Of a stretch of DNA of 64,000 bases, positions 47,850 to 59,204 are shown in pieces. How positions within the stretch are numbered: the stretch's first letter is position 1; every line of letters begins with the position of its first letter. Source of the DNA: Paraspadella gotoi (Eukaryota; Chaetognatha). The notes below the pieces were generated by a model. That model ran no database searches. It had not been told where the DNA came from and worked only from the letters and a program-made list of their open reading frames with translations. Location: the NCBI GenBank assembly GCA_051294375.1, contig CM119268.1, positions 12,655,770 through 12,719,769 of the forward strand, given 5' to 3'. The position numbers and the translations under genes were made by a program.

Positions 47850-49715
47850 GTCAATATCGCGTTTCTCTTTCTGTCTCGCCCTTGGAGCCAGGGTTTTTCT
47901 TTCCGTCCCTCAGCCTTGGTTTCTGATCTTCCAGTCTTTTCTTTTCAAGTTCCCGAGAAAGTTATTCCTCCGTCTTCGATAAAGTAGTTATTTTATGGCG
48001 CATAACTGTTATGAATAAATCATAATAATCGATGACGTTTTCGTGTTTTCGTCTCTCTATTTTATGAGTTGGGGGATTGGCGCGATAATGCATCAAGGTT
48101 CTCATTTTTTTTTTTCAAAACTTTTATTTTATTCATAGTATTTAATCATCGATGTTTGTACTTTTCTTTAGCCACAACGACTCGCTCACGTTGGACATAT
48201 CGTGATTTTGATTTAAGTAGCTTAACAAATGCACTTTAAACTTCTCCCATCGTTAAGTTGTCCGTGCGACGGCGCGCTCGACGTAGAACCCTAGACATAA
48301 AATCCTCGTTACGGTGTTCTGTTAAAAGATAAGGGGACACTTCTCAAACCCCGACATGTTTCTCTACAGCGGGAAGAGTCTTTAATGGTGACGATAACCG
48401 AGCCAGGCTGGCGGGGGAGCGCGTCGAGCCGGCAGTTGGGTGAGAGGAGAGGGCCTGGGGTGGTGACTTGGGGTGAAATAAAACCCCGGGAAATAAGGAT
48501 GGTCGAATTCTCGACTGATTCATCAGATGTTGCAACTTGCGAAAAGGGAGATTGGAATTAGGAGGTGAATAAATTTCGAAATGGGGTTGGATAGACTCGA
48601 GTAGCGTCAGGTTTAAACCCCAAGAGATTCGGCGGCGGTGGCGGCGGCGGCGGCGGAGTTCTGTAGGCGGCGGTGGCCGGCGTCGCCCTCTTTTTCCACT
48701 TCTTTGTCGAGTTTTTACACGCGCTTTTAAACTCGCTTTTAAGCTCTCGCTCGAAAAAAAAAATATAAGCTAAAATTTCTTTCCGCTCCTTTTTTATTTT
48801 CAGCGTCTCCCTCTCCTTTACACGAAGAAAAATAAAAGAAACAAAACGGGGTAAAGTAAACACGTTTTCCTTCTAGTCTCTCGCCCATTCTTTTTCTTCT
48901 TTATTTTTTCACCTTTGACTTTTTCTACATCTAACTCATTTTTCGTCCTCCCATCCTCCTTTTTATCTTGGTCCCAGTATTTCGTTTGTTTTTGTCTTTA
49001 ATCTTTGTTAGCTTTTTCTTTGTCCTTTTTAAAATACTCATTTTTTTTTTCTTTCCTTGATTTTTCCCCGTCGATCTATTCTAGTTTTCCGACCCCTTAA
49101 ACTTTGGGACCAATTTTTCTTCAGTATCTTAGTCTTCCCATTGCTTTTTACTTTCCTAAAGTTGCGCAACAGTGATATCTTATGTCGTTTATTCTTTTCC
49201 AGTTTAGTTTCATAGTCTTGGTTCTTCTTTCCTTCTCTCGTTTAACCGATCATCGTAATTCGATTAAGAGATCGACTCCTTCCTTCTTTTCCTTTTTCTT
49301 TTCTTTTTCTTTCTTTTTCTCCCTTTGCTTCCTTTTTTTTTCCGTTTTCTCCCCAGGCTTCTCTGCCCACCGAACCATCGGTCATTCTCTTTCATATTTC
49401 TTTCGGCCTTTTTCTTTCTTTCGCCCAGTTCTTGCGTCTTTATCCTCAGCGACGATTGAGTTTTGTCTCTCTCTCTCTCTATCTCTCTCTCTCTATCTCT
49501 CTCTCTTTCCTTACCTTTCTTCCTCTCTAATCACCTCGAGTTTTCTCTCTTCTCTCACCTTCGTCATTACTTCTCTCTTCTTTCTCAAATTCTCGCCTTC
49601 AACATCTTTTTCTAATCTTTCCTTTAGTAAAGGCTTTACCAGACGCGTTTCCATAATCTCTTAGTAGCTTGCCTTTCTTTCTTTGACTCTTCCTTTCCAC
49701 TCCCAGTCTCGACCA

Positions 49716-49750
<35 letters not shown>

Positions 49751-49900
49751 TCTCCCCTCTTCCCCCTCTCCTCTTCCCTTTATTTCTATCAAATTTCCTT
49801 CTTCGATTTCGATTTTTTGTTTCTGATTTCTTTTCCGCTTCTATTGTTCTTTTTTTTTCTCGCTCGTAAGACATTTTCACGGAGCTTTTTCCGCTATCCG
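47850..49900. other. Intergenic, pyrimidine-rich, (GGC)n patch at 48630-48690
   Basis: CT-rich low complexity from 48840 to 49870. The patch at 48630-48690 contains (GGC)n/(GGT) triplets. Long Ser/Phe/Leu ORFs are not believable genes. Confidence 0.55.
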
Positions 49901-49907
49901 ATAGAGG

Positions 49908-50060
49908 GGGACTTTGGTGGCTGAGCCCGAGTGAACTTGGATGGGGAAGGCTGTCGGGTTCGAGCTCCGATCTCTGCTGGAATCGGAAGGATCAAGGAAG
50001 AGAAATATGAATGCAATTCATAGATCTTATCTATTATACCAATTTCATATAATATACTTG
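49908..50060 (+). repeat. tRNA-derived SINE-like element with family-B-type end
   Basis: A-box-like TGGTGGCTGAGCCCGAG at about 49915 and B-box GGGTTCGAGCTCC at about 49958, spaced as in a tRNA(Leu)-like head. The element continues to TATACCAATTTCATATA near 50036, the same motif that borders repeat family B. Confidence 0.6.
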
Positions 50061-50119
50061 CATTATACATTATATATATGTATTGCATTCTTTTTAGTAG
50101 CTCAGTGTATTGTAAGAGC

Positions 50120-51297
50120 ATGAGAAAAATATATATCTTTCCTACTTTTTATATTATTTTTTATTATTTTAATTTTATAAATGTCATACTCCTTTTTTGT
50201 CGCCTCGAGATCTTTTAAATCGAAACTGAATCAAAATTTAAGACGTAACTTTGTCTACGCTCCAGTGGTTAATGTAACGGTAATGTAACGGTAATGTATC
50301 AGGTCAATAAGTCTCAATAAATCTTCAATTTCAATACTTCTCAATGGAAAGGGAAAACTAAACGCGTATACATATTGAAATCAGTGAAAACTACCTACCA
50401 AGAAAAAAATGCCTCCCTAAACTGGGAAATCCTTTTCCATTTCCAATTTTTAATAAAAATTTTAAGAAATTTTAAAACTCTATCGATTTCTTTACTCCCC
50501 TCTAGATTGGCGGGGCCGGTGAGGGATTAGGAAAATTTAAAGGGTGGGGCTTACAATCGAGGTCTTTGTGCCCCCTTCCCGCCGCCTCCCTCCATCTTCA
50601 GACTCGACATTCCTCCGAAAACAAAGCAATATGCTTCTTGTAACCTCATTCTCGATCCTCGTTTCGGCTCCGTGATAATGACCTATAATAAGACTTTGAT
50701 TCGTTGCTCCTCCGTTTCCTCCTTTGTTTCTCCTCCTCCTCCGCTTCTTTCTCCTCCTCCTTCGCTTCTTCCTCCTCTTCCTCCTCCCTCGCCGCGCCCA
50801 GCGCCTCTCGTCCTTCCGACGAAATCGCGTTAAAACGTGTTTTCCTCTTTTTTCCCGGTTATAACCAACTTTCTCTCTCGCTCTCTCGCTGCTTTTCTTG
50901 GGATTTCTTGGATCTCTCTCTCTCTCTCTCTCTCTCTCCTCTCCCACCCTCCCTCCCCTCCATCTCCATCTCTCTTTTTTAATTCCTCCGTCATGCTTTT
51001 CCTCTTTCCTTATCTCTTCTTCGTTTCTCTCTCTCTCTCTTTTCCCTGTCTCCACCTCTCACATTTCACTCACTCTCCTCATTCCTCTCGGATATTTTAT
51101 TCGTTATTAATCTCCTTCTTTTCTGTTTTCGGCAAATCTTTTCTCCTCGCGTTTTTTTTTTTCATTTTTCATTTTTTTTTTTGTTTTCGTCGCAGCGAAT
51201 ATTTTTTATTTTTGGCGGCATTTTGGGTCGTAACCACGTGACGCTCCATCGCCGAAAGACGTCTTTCACTATTATTTGGCGTGCTTTCTTTCTCTCT

Positions 51298-51330
<33 letters not shown>

Positions 51331-51780
51331 TCTCTCTCTCTTCTCTCTCTCTCTTCTCTCAATTTCCGCTTTCATTATTTTGAAAAAAAGAAAAAAAAAA
51401 ACATCAAAAAGAAAAGATGGAAAGACTCGGGGAGGGGGGAGAGAGAGAAGGGGGTTGCTTCGATCTTCGTCATCAATCATAGTTTCTCTACGTCGTTGTT
51501 TTGTTTGTTTTTGTTTTCGAACGAAGAAACAGAATTAGCTTTCCTACGAATCTTTTCTGAATTTTCTTTTCTTTTTCTTTTTTTTTTCCTTTTTTTCTTT
51601 GTCGTTTGTGCCGCAGAGAGAGAGAGAGAGAGTGAGAGATAGAGAGAGAGAGAGAGATGGCGGGGAGATTGGCGCGTTTGGGTGGCAATCTCCATTTGCG
51701 GGAATTATCGCTTAGGGCCTCTTTGTGACGACGTGAGTCTTTTGTTGGAAATTTGATTAGGGACTCCGTAATTGAGCGTT
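50120..51780. other. Intergenic, CT/GA-rich
   Basis: Long pyrimidine-rich segments with (CT)n at 50912-50940 and 51290-51360 and (GA)n at 51617-51657. No reading frame free of repeat-derived composition. Confidence 0.6.
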
Positions 51781-54181
51781 TCATCCACCGTCGCCAACGA
51801 TTGAGACGACGACGTTGACGACGACGATCACGACGACGATCACGACGACGATCACGACGACGATCACGACGACGAAAAACGACGACGGCGACGGTGATTG
51901 GACGAAAGATTTAAATATTTTCTCCTTTTCAAATTCGCATCCAAAGACTGGGATGAATTTCGTCGCCAACATCCGGAGACGCAACCGATTGTTGGGGGAG
52001 ATGACGATTTTTGAACGGAACTCCGACGATGACAGCGACATCTTTGATCACGGCGTAGGAGACGTCCATGTAATATAGAGAGTGCAAAGCTGAAATTCAC
52101 GACTTCCGTCGAGATGGAAAAGTTCGTAATCGATGGCTAATGGAAGGGATTGCAGCGGCGCCTCACCAAGTTCACGGACTTTGGACGTCGTGATCGCGCT
52201 TATCACGAAATTGCCATTAATGATGAGACTCAGCGTGAAGGTTGATGACGGCGGACTGTCACTATTCACTGACACTATGCAACTCTCGGAGACTCGTCGA
52301 ATCACTTTCGACGTTAAATTAAATTTTTTCACAACTAATTTTAAAAAAAAGACATATTGTGGACAGAACAAGATTTTATTCTTCAACAAGGTTAATAACG
52401 ATAACAATAAAAAGCTCGGATGCTAAGTCTATAACAATGGATAATTACAAAGTCAAAGTTGACCAGAAAGAGAATGAGAGAAAACGAATGAGGGTAGGTT
52501 GGTAACGATAGGTTGCGTTTTGTTGTTGTTGTTGTTGATGATCCACAAAAGTTTTTTTATTCATGAATAAAACGCCGAAATATCTTCTGACTCAAAAGCC
52601 AAAACCTAAGGATTCCTGTATATATAAATTCCTCGAGAAAAGAAACCACTACTATGGTGGTGGTTTCTTAACACTTTTCAACAAGAGTAACTCGAACACA
52701 TTGTGAATATATCCACGATCGATATTACTTTGAAAAAAAAAGAAAAACGAAACATAAAAAACCATCACCAACGTTGGGTCACAAATCACGACTCGTTACG
52801 ACCTTCTCATGACAAAAGCGGATGAGCCGAAGCCAAAAAAGAAATCCAATGATTGACGATAACATAAATCTCCTTGAAAACAAAACAATTATTAAGACGA
52901 CGATAAAGAAAAGAGAAGTGATAGCTTAACAACTTCTTCGGAGGATGACTGAGCAAAAGAGCGAAGACGAAACGGGGTCGATATAACCGCTTTTTTTTCT
53001 TTATTTTTGTTTCATAGCTATAATGCGAACTATTGAACGTGACTGTATAACAGTATGACACTATCAAGATTCAGAGAGCAAGTTAGGCAAGACTCAATCG
53101 CGCATATAGCTTTCCACCAAGTACCTAAAAAAAGTGTTGGAAAAGTCGCGTTATTTTTTATGATATTGAAGACGATAAAAGGATTTACGTCTTGACACGG
53201 AATCAACAAACGCCATTGTCGCTTTTTCTGGCTCTCAAGGCGCCGCCACCACAAGGAGAACCACGACTGCTTCCGTTATTGCACAATCTTGGCTACGAAC
53301 CGCATTGGCCCTCGCCGACGCCTTCTCCGCCGCCTTCGCCGCCGCCATTCCCCCTTTTCTCCTTCCTTTCCATCGGCTTCGCTTGAATCCCATAACCTGG
53401 TTCCGGTAAATTATGCAAAGTTTAGAATCGCGTACGAGGTTTGTTTACTTTTCCGCTTCTCTCGGAATTCAAGGTCGCCGGTTCAATCCCGGACTCCCTC
53501 CGATGTTTATTTTATATTTTTGCATTATATAAAGCCCCTATCCATTTTTTGGGGATTGATCCATAACGTATTCTCTTAGTCTACTTTTGCTCTAATGCTT
53601 CGGCATATCCATAGCCAAATAAAAGCCTGTCAGTAGATAAATCTACTAAGAATGCCGCTCTAATGTAATGAGGTAATGTAATAATATAATGAGGTTTCTA
53701 TTGATATGAGACAATTCCTTTAAAAATTTTAAAAGTCAATTTTCTGTTTTCCTTATAAAACCTAATCTCAAAAACAAAACATCTCATGATTAATTTATTC
53801 GTTAATCAAATGTTCGCCGACAGAGTATTTTTCCGCATCATGATCGATGACATATTCCCCATGGTTTTTTTTTTGTCCATATTTGATGCCGAGATTTAAG
53901 GCGGGCGGCAGTTTGCAGATAAATCGCCCTCATCATAGTTTCAGTGGGGCGCTGGGTGAGAAAGCGCTTTACCCGTGAATATAAAGAGGTCGACTGCGTG
54001 AAGATTGAGTTGGGGGGTTAAGGAAATATTTCGGAGTATGCGAATGCGATGGGAATTGATACAAGGCGAGTCGAATGTGATTTTGTATGACGTGGAATAT
54101 GAAAGCGCTTGGATGTCTGTTTCGAAGCGAGAGTCAGCGAAGCAGATGGTTTGTTCTTCAGTCGCATCTTCTCGTTTCAAA
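51781..54181 (-). CDS. Candidate minus-strand gene with beta-rich ectodomain and repeat-encoded TM (exons uncertain)
   Basis: Exon candidate 54181-53973 lies between a TACCCAACTAG acceptor and an ACGG/GTAAAG donor (phase 2 to 1). Its peptide is Cys-containing and strand-like (TICFADSRFETDIQA, YKITFDSPCINSHRI, LNLHAVDLFIFTG) with C-ending codons. A second open frame, about 52350-52051, reads TFTLSLIINGNFVIS and REFQLCTLYITW. After one in-frame TGA (52050-52048) the same frame continues to 51781 through CEFEKEKIFKSF into a hydrophobic VVVI repeat encoded by a 12-base tandem repeat, then TGA. This could be a type I membrane protein with an unnoticed intron at the stop, a pseudogene, or chance. 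The intermediate exon region (52410-53970) is unresolved. No family recognised. Confidence 0.33.
51808..51872. repeat. 12-bp tandem repeat (ACGACGACGATC)n
   Basis: Four to five copies of a dodecamer; on the minus strand each encodes V-V-V-I in one frame. Confidence 0.9.
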
Positions 54182-54450
54182 CTAGTTGGGTAAGCGTCTG
54201 TCGGCAGCCGGAAAAGTGAGTTATCTTCATGAGCCGAGCGAGAGAGAGGGAGAGAGGGGAGAGGGAGAGAATGATTTTTGCGGCATATGTTGTTTGCAAA
54301 ATAATAAAAAAAAAAAAGCAACGAAGCCTGAAAGCGTGAAAACCCGGCGATTAGTTCGAGGAGGTTTTGAGCTTTAATTAGAAATGGTTTGTTTCATCTC
54401 CCAGGATTTATAAATTGTTTATACATTTCGTTTATGGAAACAAAGGTTAA

Positions 54451-54648
54451 GAAGAGAAAGGGGAAAACGTCTACTTCCCGATCCTGGCAACAGGATTAAG
54501 CGAGAACGCGCGACAGCGAGTCAGCGAGCGCGCGACAAAGCGAAACCGGGCGCCGATTATGGGCCCAAACTTCGACCTTTTGCATGAAAAATCGTCGATA
54601 TTTTCCAATCGGCTGGAAAACCAGTGGTGGGAGCCTGAATGCCGTTAG
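54451..54648 (+). other. Possible plus-strand exon, 66 codons
   Basis: A stop-free frame runs from 54451 to TAG at 54648 with balanced composition and C/G-ending codons (VYFPILATGLSENARQR; APIMGPNFDLLHEKSS; NQWWEPECR). It has an internal ATG (54577) but no clear acceptor. No family recognised. The opposite orientation of the neighbouring candidate gene argues that only one of them is real or that two genes are convergent. Confidence 0.27.
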
Positions 54649-55245
54649 CTAAAAGCGGTTAGCCGAGACAAGTTAGCCGGAACGGGTCTCAAAGAAACGC
54701 CCTCTGGCAATGTGGGAAGGGTGTTATAACCAGGGAAGGAGAGTGACCCATGGGGGATTTGGTCCATGATTTTTTTTGGGACGGGGTTGGAGTAAGGAGA
54801 GGTTTTCAGTGGAGATTTTCCGATCCCCGCGTCTGACCTTTTTTTTCTTTCTCGGCCGAAAAAAAAAATCGGATGAGCGTTTCCGAGAAATTATTTCGAA
54901 TTCAATTTTGGAAGCTGCGAATCCAGTTCTTTTTGTGGCGTGAGAGAGAGAGAGAGAGAGAGAGATGTTTTTAGGTCGTTTCGACCGAGCGTGGTTGCAC
55001 GTGCGAACACGTGCGAGAGGGCGTGCGAACACGATGGGGATCGGAGATGCCGCCAGATTTTAGCACTTGAAGGAAGAAAAAATATAAGACCAGGTCCGTT
55101 TGAAATTTTGACGGAGCCAACTCACGATCTCACGTACTTTTGAAAACTTATTTGATTCGCGAGAATTGTCTAAATACCTTTTCAGTTCATCTTCGTAAGT
55201 ACTATTTGCATGTCTCGAAGTTAATTGTTTCAAAAGGTGCAATCT

Positions 55246-55501
55246 TGTGGCAGCAAGACTTAAAGCTGCCTCACTGCTGTCCGTCTCAGCCTTGTCTCAA
55301 TGGCTGAGCAGGCTAAATCATCTCATTCCATCCGTGCGTCCCGGGTTCAATCCCTGGGTATCCCGGTTCTGGCTTAAATGTGACGGTGCCGGTATAAACA
55401 TGCCAGTGACAGGAGGCGGTCACTGAGGGTCCGCAGCCCCTACGCCAGTTGGTGAGATACCCCGCGCCCCGGGTATCACAGGCTATCCTCCCGTTGCCAT
55501 A
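55246..55501 (+). repeat. tRNA-derived SINE, full copy
   Basis: Runs from TGTGGCAGCAAGAC to CCCGTTGCCATA. A-box TGGCTGAGCAGG and B-box GGTTCAATCCC are spaced as in a tRNA(Leu)-like head. The body contains CCGGTATAAACATGCCAGTG and CCCCGCGCCCCGGGTATC. There is no poly(A) tail. Almost identical to 55718-55974, with one-base difference seen near 55275. Confidence 0.9.
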
Positions 55502-55717
55502 AGTGGTGAGCCCTACTCTCGAACACGCAACCGCTGCGCACCATGTGCCCACGCTTACGTCGCTTGGGGTATGCATGTCACGCTTATGCCCTACTTCTCT
55601 GGTAACGCTCCAGACTCGCTCGCTCGCTCGCTCTCACTATGGCAATGAGATCAAAACCTTCTCTCAGACATCTCCTCAGGATTGAGGCCCCTGTGGAGAA
55701 GTCTGGTGGGGGGATCC

Positions 55718-55974
55718 TGTGGCAGCAAGACTTAAAGCTGCCTCACTGCTGTCCGTCCTCAGCCTTGTCTCAATGGCTGAGCAGGCTAAATCATCTCATT
55801 CCATCCGTGCGTCCCGGGTTCAATCCCTGGGTATCCCGGTTCTGGCTTAAATGTGACGGTGCCGGTATAAACATGCCAGTGACAGGAGGCGGTCACTGAG
55901 GGTCCGCAGCCCCTACGCCAGTTGGTGAGATACCCCGCGCCCCGGGTATCACAGGCTATCCTCCCGTTGCCATA
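55718..55974 (+). repeat. tRNA-derived SINE, full copy in same orientation 216 bp downstream
   Basis: Same sequence as the previous copy apart from one inserted C in GTCCGTCCTCAGCC. The A-box is at 55774-55785 and B-box at 55817-55827. The spacer between the copies (55502-55717) is unique here, with a (CTCG)n patch. Confidence 0.9.
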
Positions 55975-56149
55975 ATCTTTCATTTAAAATGAGACGAAAA
56001 ATTGTAAATGTGCAGACAGATGAGTTTTGTTTTAAACTTGTATATTCTAGACAAAAGTCCCTAAAAAAATGTTAAAATATTGTGATGAATTATCGAAAAA
56101 TAAATATTTTATTAATATAACTGTAAAATTATATACTAATATAATCGCC

Positions 56150-56365
56150 GCATATTGTGCACGTAAATCGGCCGGATATCGCGCAGCGCGCCTCCGCAGC
56201 GCGTCAGCCGCACACCGGCGCCGAAAACGCTGCGGCGAAGCGTCGGCGCGAACAAGGCGCGATAGGGGGCGCCTTTCTCCGGATCTGGGAGACGGCACGC
56301 CCACTTTCCCCGACGGCGTTAACAGCCACGCCCTCTTCCGGGAAAGGGCGTCGCCAACAAATCGT
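56150..56365. other. GC-rich island in AT-rich DNA, origin unclear
   Basis: About 200 bases dense in CG (GCGCAGCGCGCCTCCG, GCGCGATAGGGGGCGCC). The plus frame is open from about 56133 into the adjacent (GA)n run and reads Arg/Ala-rich. It might be a promoter, an exon or a mobile-element piece; no family is recognised. Confidence 0.4.
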
Positions 56366-56392
56366 TCGTAGATTGAAAATCTTCGCTTTTGT

Positions 56393-56436
<44 letters not shown>

Positions 56437-57595
56437 AGGCGAGAGAAGAGGTAAGAATCTTAAGATAGAGGTGAAAAGATGAGCAAATGAAAGCCGAACT
56501 GAGGTGTTGCGTGAAAATGTAATTAGGAAAGACTTTGTAATTAAGTATTGGAATCAATGTTAAAATACGCAGTATCAAATATGTATTAAAAATTATTATA
56601 ACTTTTATATTTCTTGTACCAATTTCATAAATTATATAAAATAAATTTGTTTTCGAAATTTTCAAATGAATAGATTTGTTATTCATTTCAACGTTGAGAT
56701 CGCAAAAAGGGGGCAGATGGGCGCGAGTTCGGTTTTGGTTTTATTTTCACGCCGAACTCCTCGTGAAATTTTATCACGGGGCGAATGAAAAGGTCAAATC
56801 TTTAAAATTGGCGTCTGTTGGCTCTTGACTTTTATATCCTCGCCATATATTTTTTCTTGGAAAGTCTTCTCACTTTTATCGGTCACCCTCTTCGTAACTC
56901 GATTGTCTTCATTGCCACGCCGTCAGTTTCCGGTCGTGGCAGCCCTTATCTCCTTCATCCGTTGCTTGAAACAACTGTGTACGCCGACATTTTTTTTTCT
57001 CTCACGGCAGTGACGCGTCGAGTTTCGCTGATAGCGCCGAGTAAAAATATTTCACGCCACAATTTCTCCGTCATTCCAGTGAGAAATCGCAAATCTCGGT
57101 TTTCCCTTTAGAAGACTTTCAGATTCGATTACTGAAATTCACAATTTCATTGCGAATTCGAAATTTCATTTCAATTTTTTTCCCCTCCAATGAATTCTCT
57201 CTTGAATTTCCGGTTTTATTGGTTGTTGTAATCTGATTATATCTTCTTAAGCTTTATATGATTCAATCTTTTCCGTCGGATTGCATCTTAATGATTGCTC
57301 AAATGATTTCGGCTTTTTAATGGCGTCGAAAATCGTGCAAATGCGTCAAGGGTCGAAAACCCCGATACCTAAGTATCGTTTTGACCGACGTCGTTTTTAG
57401 AAGCAAAATAGCTAATTGATTATCAAAAAAGCTATTTTGTTTTCCCACTCAAGCTCTTCTCTAAAGTTTTCTTAAGTGCCTTTCTATATTAACTATTTTC
57501 TCCTCTCTTTCCTTTCTCTTCTCCTCTTCCTCTGCCTTCAAAAGATTTTCATTACGAGTTTCCTCAGTCGTTTCAACACCCGCAACTTTCCTCAC

Positions 57596-57715
57596 CTTAC
57601 TCTCTAAACCCCCCTCCTCGAAAAAGTAGCCAATTCCCTCGCACGAGCCTCGACCCACCGTCGAGCGTGACACTAAAGCCACGTGACTCTTCAACGCGCG
57701 AGAACCTGTCACCAT
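57596..57715 (-). CDS. Candidate first exon, minus strand, starting inside an RFX X-box
   Basis: ATG at 57715 opens 40 codons ending at a consensus donor (AAG/GTGAGG). The peptide is hydrophilic (MVTGSRALKSHVALVS; EGIGYFFEEGGLESK). Without splicing the frame continues to TAG at 57461 (85 codons, Glu/Lys-rich end). No downstream exon was found in the AT-rich DNA to the left. Confidence 0.3.
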
Positions 57716-57721
57716 GGCAAC
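57708..57721. promoter_or_regulatory. X-box (RFX-type) motif GTCACCATGGCAAC
   Basis: Matches the consensus GTHNYY-AT-RRNAAC at every position. RFX factors drive ciliary genes through such sites in animals. It overlaps possible ATG codons on both strands and lies in a CpG-rich patch with CACGTGAC nearby, so it may be a core promoter element. Confidence 0.4.
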
Positions 57722-57861
57722 GAATTTAAGTGTCGAAATCCGTTCCCTTGACAACGCGGTAACCACGTTGGAATTGTGAAAGGCCAAAGAGAGGAGAGAA
57801 GAGGAGGGGGGAACCGGCAGGGGGGGGAAGGACCAAAGTTGGCCGACGTTTCAAAGTAAAA

Positions 57862-57919
<58 letters not shown>

Positions 57920-58163
57920 TAGCCTACATCGCTGAAAGCCCAAAAGGTGAGAGAGGGTCAAAGTATAGAGAGGTAGAGATTTTCAGAGACGAGGTGTCTC
58001 GCCTAGAGGGCTGACCTGGATCTAAGAAAGCCTGGATTATTCATCGAGGAGGAAAGAGAAGCTAATGGTAATGGGTTGGATTAATGAGACAAATGGAAGC
58101 GCCTCTGATGGTCGTGATTGTGTCCGAGTAGGTCGGGCGAGAAAGGAATGCTCGGCGGCCTTT

Positions 58164-58674
58164 TTACTTTCGATTGAAGATGAGTTGACTTGAGGGTAGG
58201 TTAGTCACTAACGCGGGTGTGCAGATGGTAATCAGGGGCAGTGTAGATTTGTCGGTGTCCGCCATTTTTGTTAGCTTCTTAGGCGACGGCAGCGACGCGG
58301 AGCGAAAAAGGGAATTAATGTTTATTGCGGTTTTCGTGTTTGTTTTCGTCGGCCATCTTGTCTTTATGCGATTTTCGGGAGGAAAAGGGATGTTTCGTTT
58401 GATTTTGGGCTTCCGAGGTCCCGACTCCCTTACCCACCGCGGAGCCGGAACGCGAAGATTAATCTCGATCCATTTCTTTAACTTACCTCCGGGGAGTCGG
58501 TTCTGTTTATTTTCGAATGAAACAAAAAGTTTGCGCGTCGTAAAAAGGAGAAAGTTGTCGAGTGGTTGTCTGAAAAGTTTCCCCCCCTTTTCGCTTCTTA
58601 AGAAACCAACTGGCAGGAAATCCAAGGATATTCACGTCCAATCTCATTACTCGTCCAACCCACGCATCGCTTGA
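58164..58674. other. Two long overlapping antisense ORFs over a promoter-like patch
   Basis: Plus-strand ORF 58225-58674 (ATG; 149 residues, one hydrophobic segment FIAVFVFVFVGHLVF, then a basic part) overlaps a minus-strand ORF (58164-58625). The CCGCCATTTTTG motif at about 58258 gives the minus strand an ATGGCGGAC start with good context. I suspect a CpG promoter region and do not call a protein. Confidence 0.25.
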
Positions 58675-58839
58675 TACCCGCGAATGCGGGTAAGTCACTC
58701 CGAGGAAAAACTTTTTTTTTTGTTTTTGAGGATTTAACGTGAAGAGAACTCACCGGATTTCTGAAAACCCCAAAAAATTGAAAAAAAAAAAAATTTTTTG
58801 AAAAGAATGAAATAAAACTGGAAATTCTGAGAGTTTTTT

Positions 58840-58885
<46 letters not shown>

Positions 58886-59099
58886 GTCTCCTTCTCCCGC
58901 CCATTTCCCGCCCCCTCTATTTTTCTCCTTTCGTTCCCGATTGTAAACGACGAACGCCTTGTTGAAATTGAAATTGCCAGTTGCAGCAAAAGGGTTTGCG
59001 GCGGCGATGAAAATTACAGCTCATAAAGTCCGAACTCGAGAAGATGGAAGAAAAAATGGGGGCTCTATTTTCAGAAAGCGCCCCATTTGTTTCTTATAT

Positions 59100-59200
59100 G
59101 AATTAATATAAAAATTATCCATTCATTTAATAAATAAGTTATCTTGCCCTAGACTTTGGACAGGCTTTGGTGGTTTAAGGCCTCCATCACTCTTACAAGA
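59100..59200. repeat. Dispersed repeat family B, second good copy
   Basis: About 90 bases nearly identical to 43633-43723 (AATATAAAAATTAT, CTTTGGACAGGCTTTGG, AAGGCCTCCATCACTCTTAC). Confidence 0.75.
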
Positions 59201-59204
59201 TGTA

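Noticed and set aside
46899-47854. Minus-strand ORFs of up to 278 codons rich in Ser, Leu and Phe
   Set aside because: They are the conceptual translation of (GA)n-rich minisatellite DNA; several frames are open at once and repeat the same strings.
55246-55974. Functional tRNA(Leu) genes
   Set aside because: Boxes A and B are present, but acceptor and anticodon stems do not pair, and the unit is 255 bp with a constant non-tRNA body.
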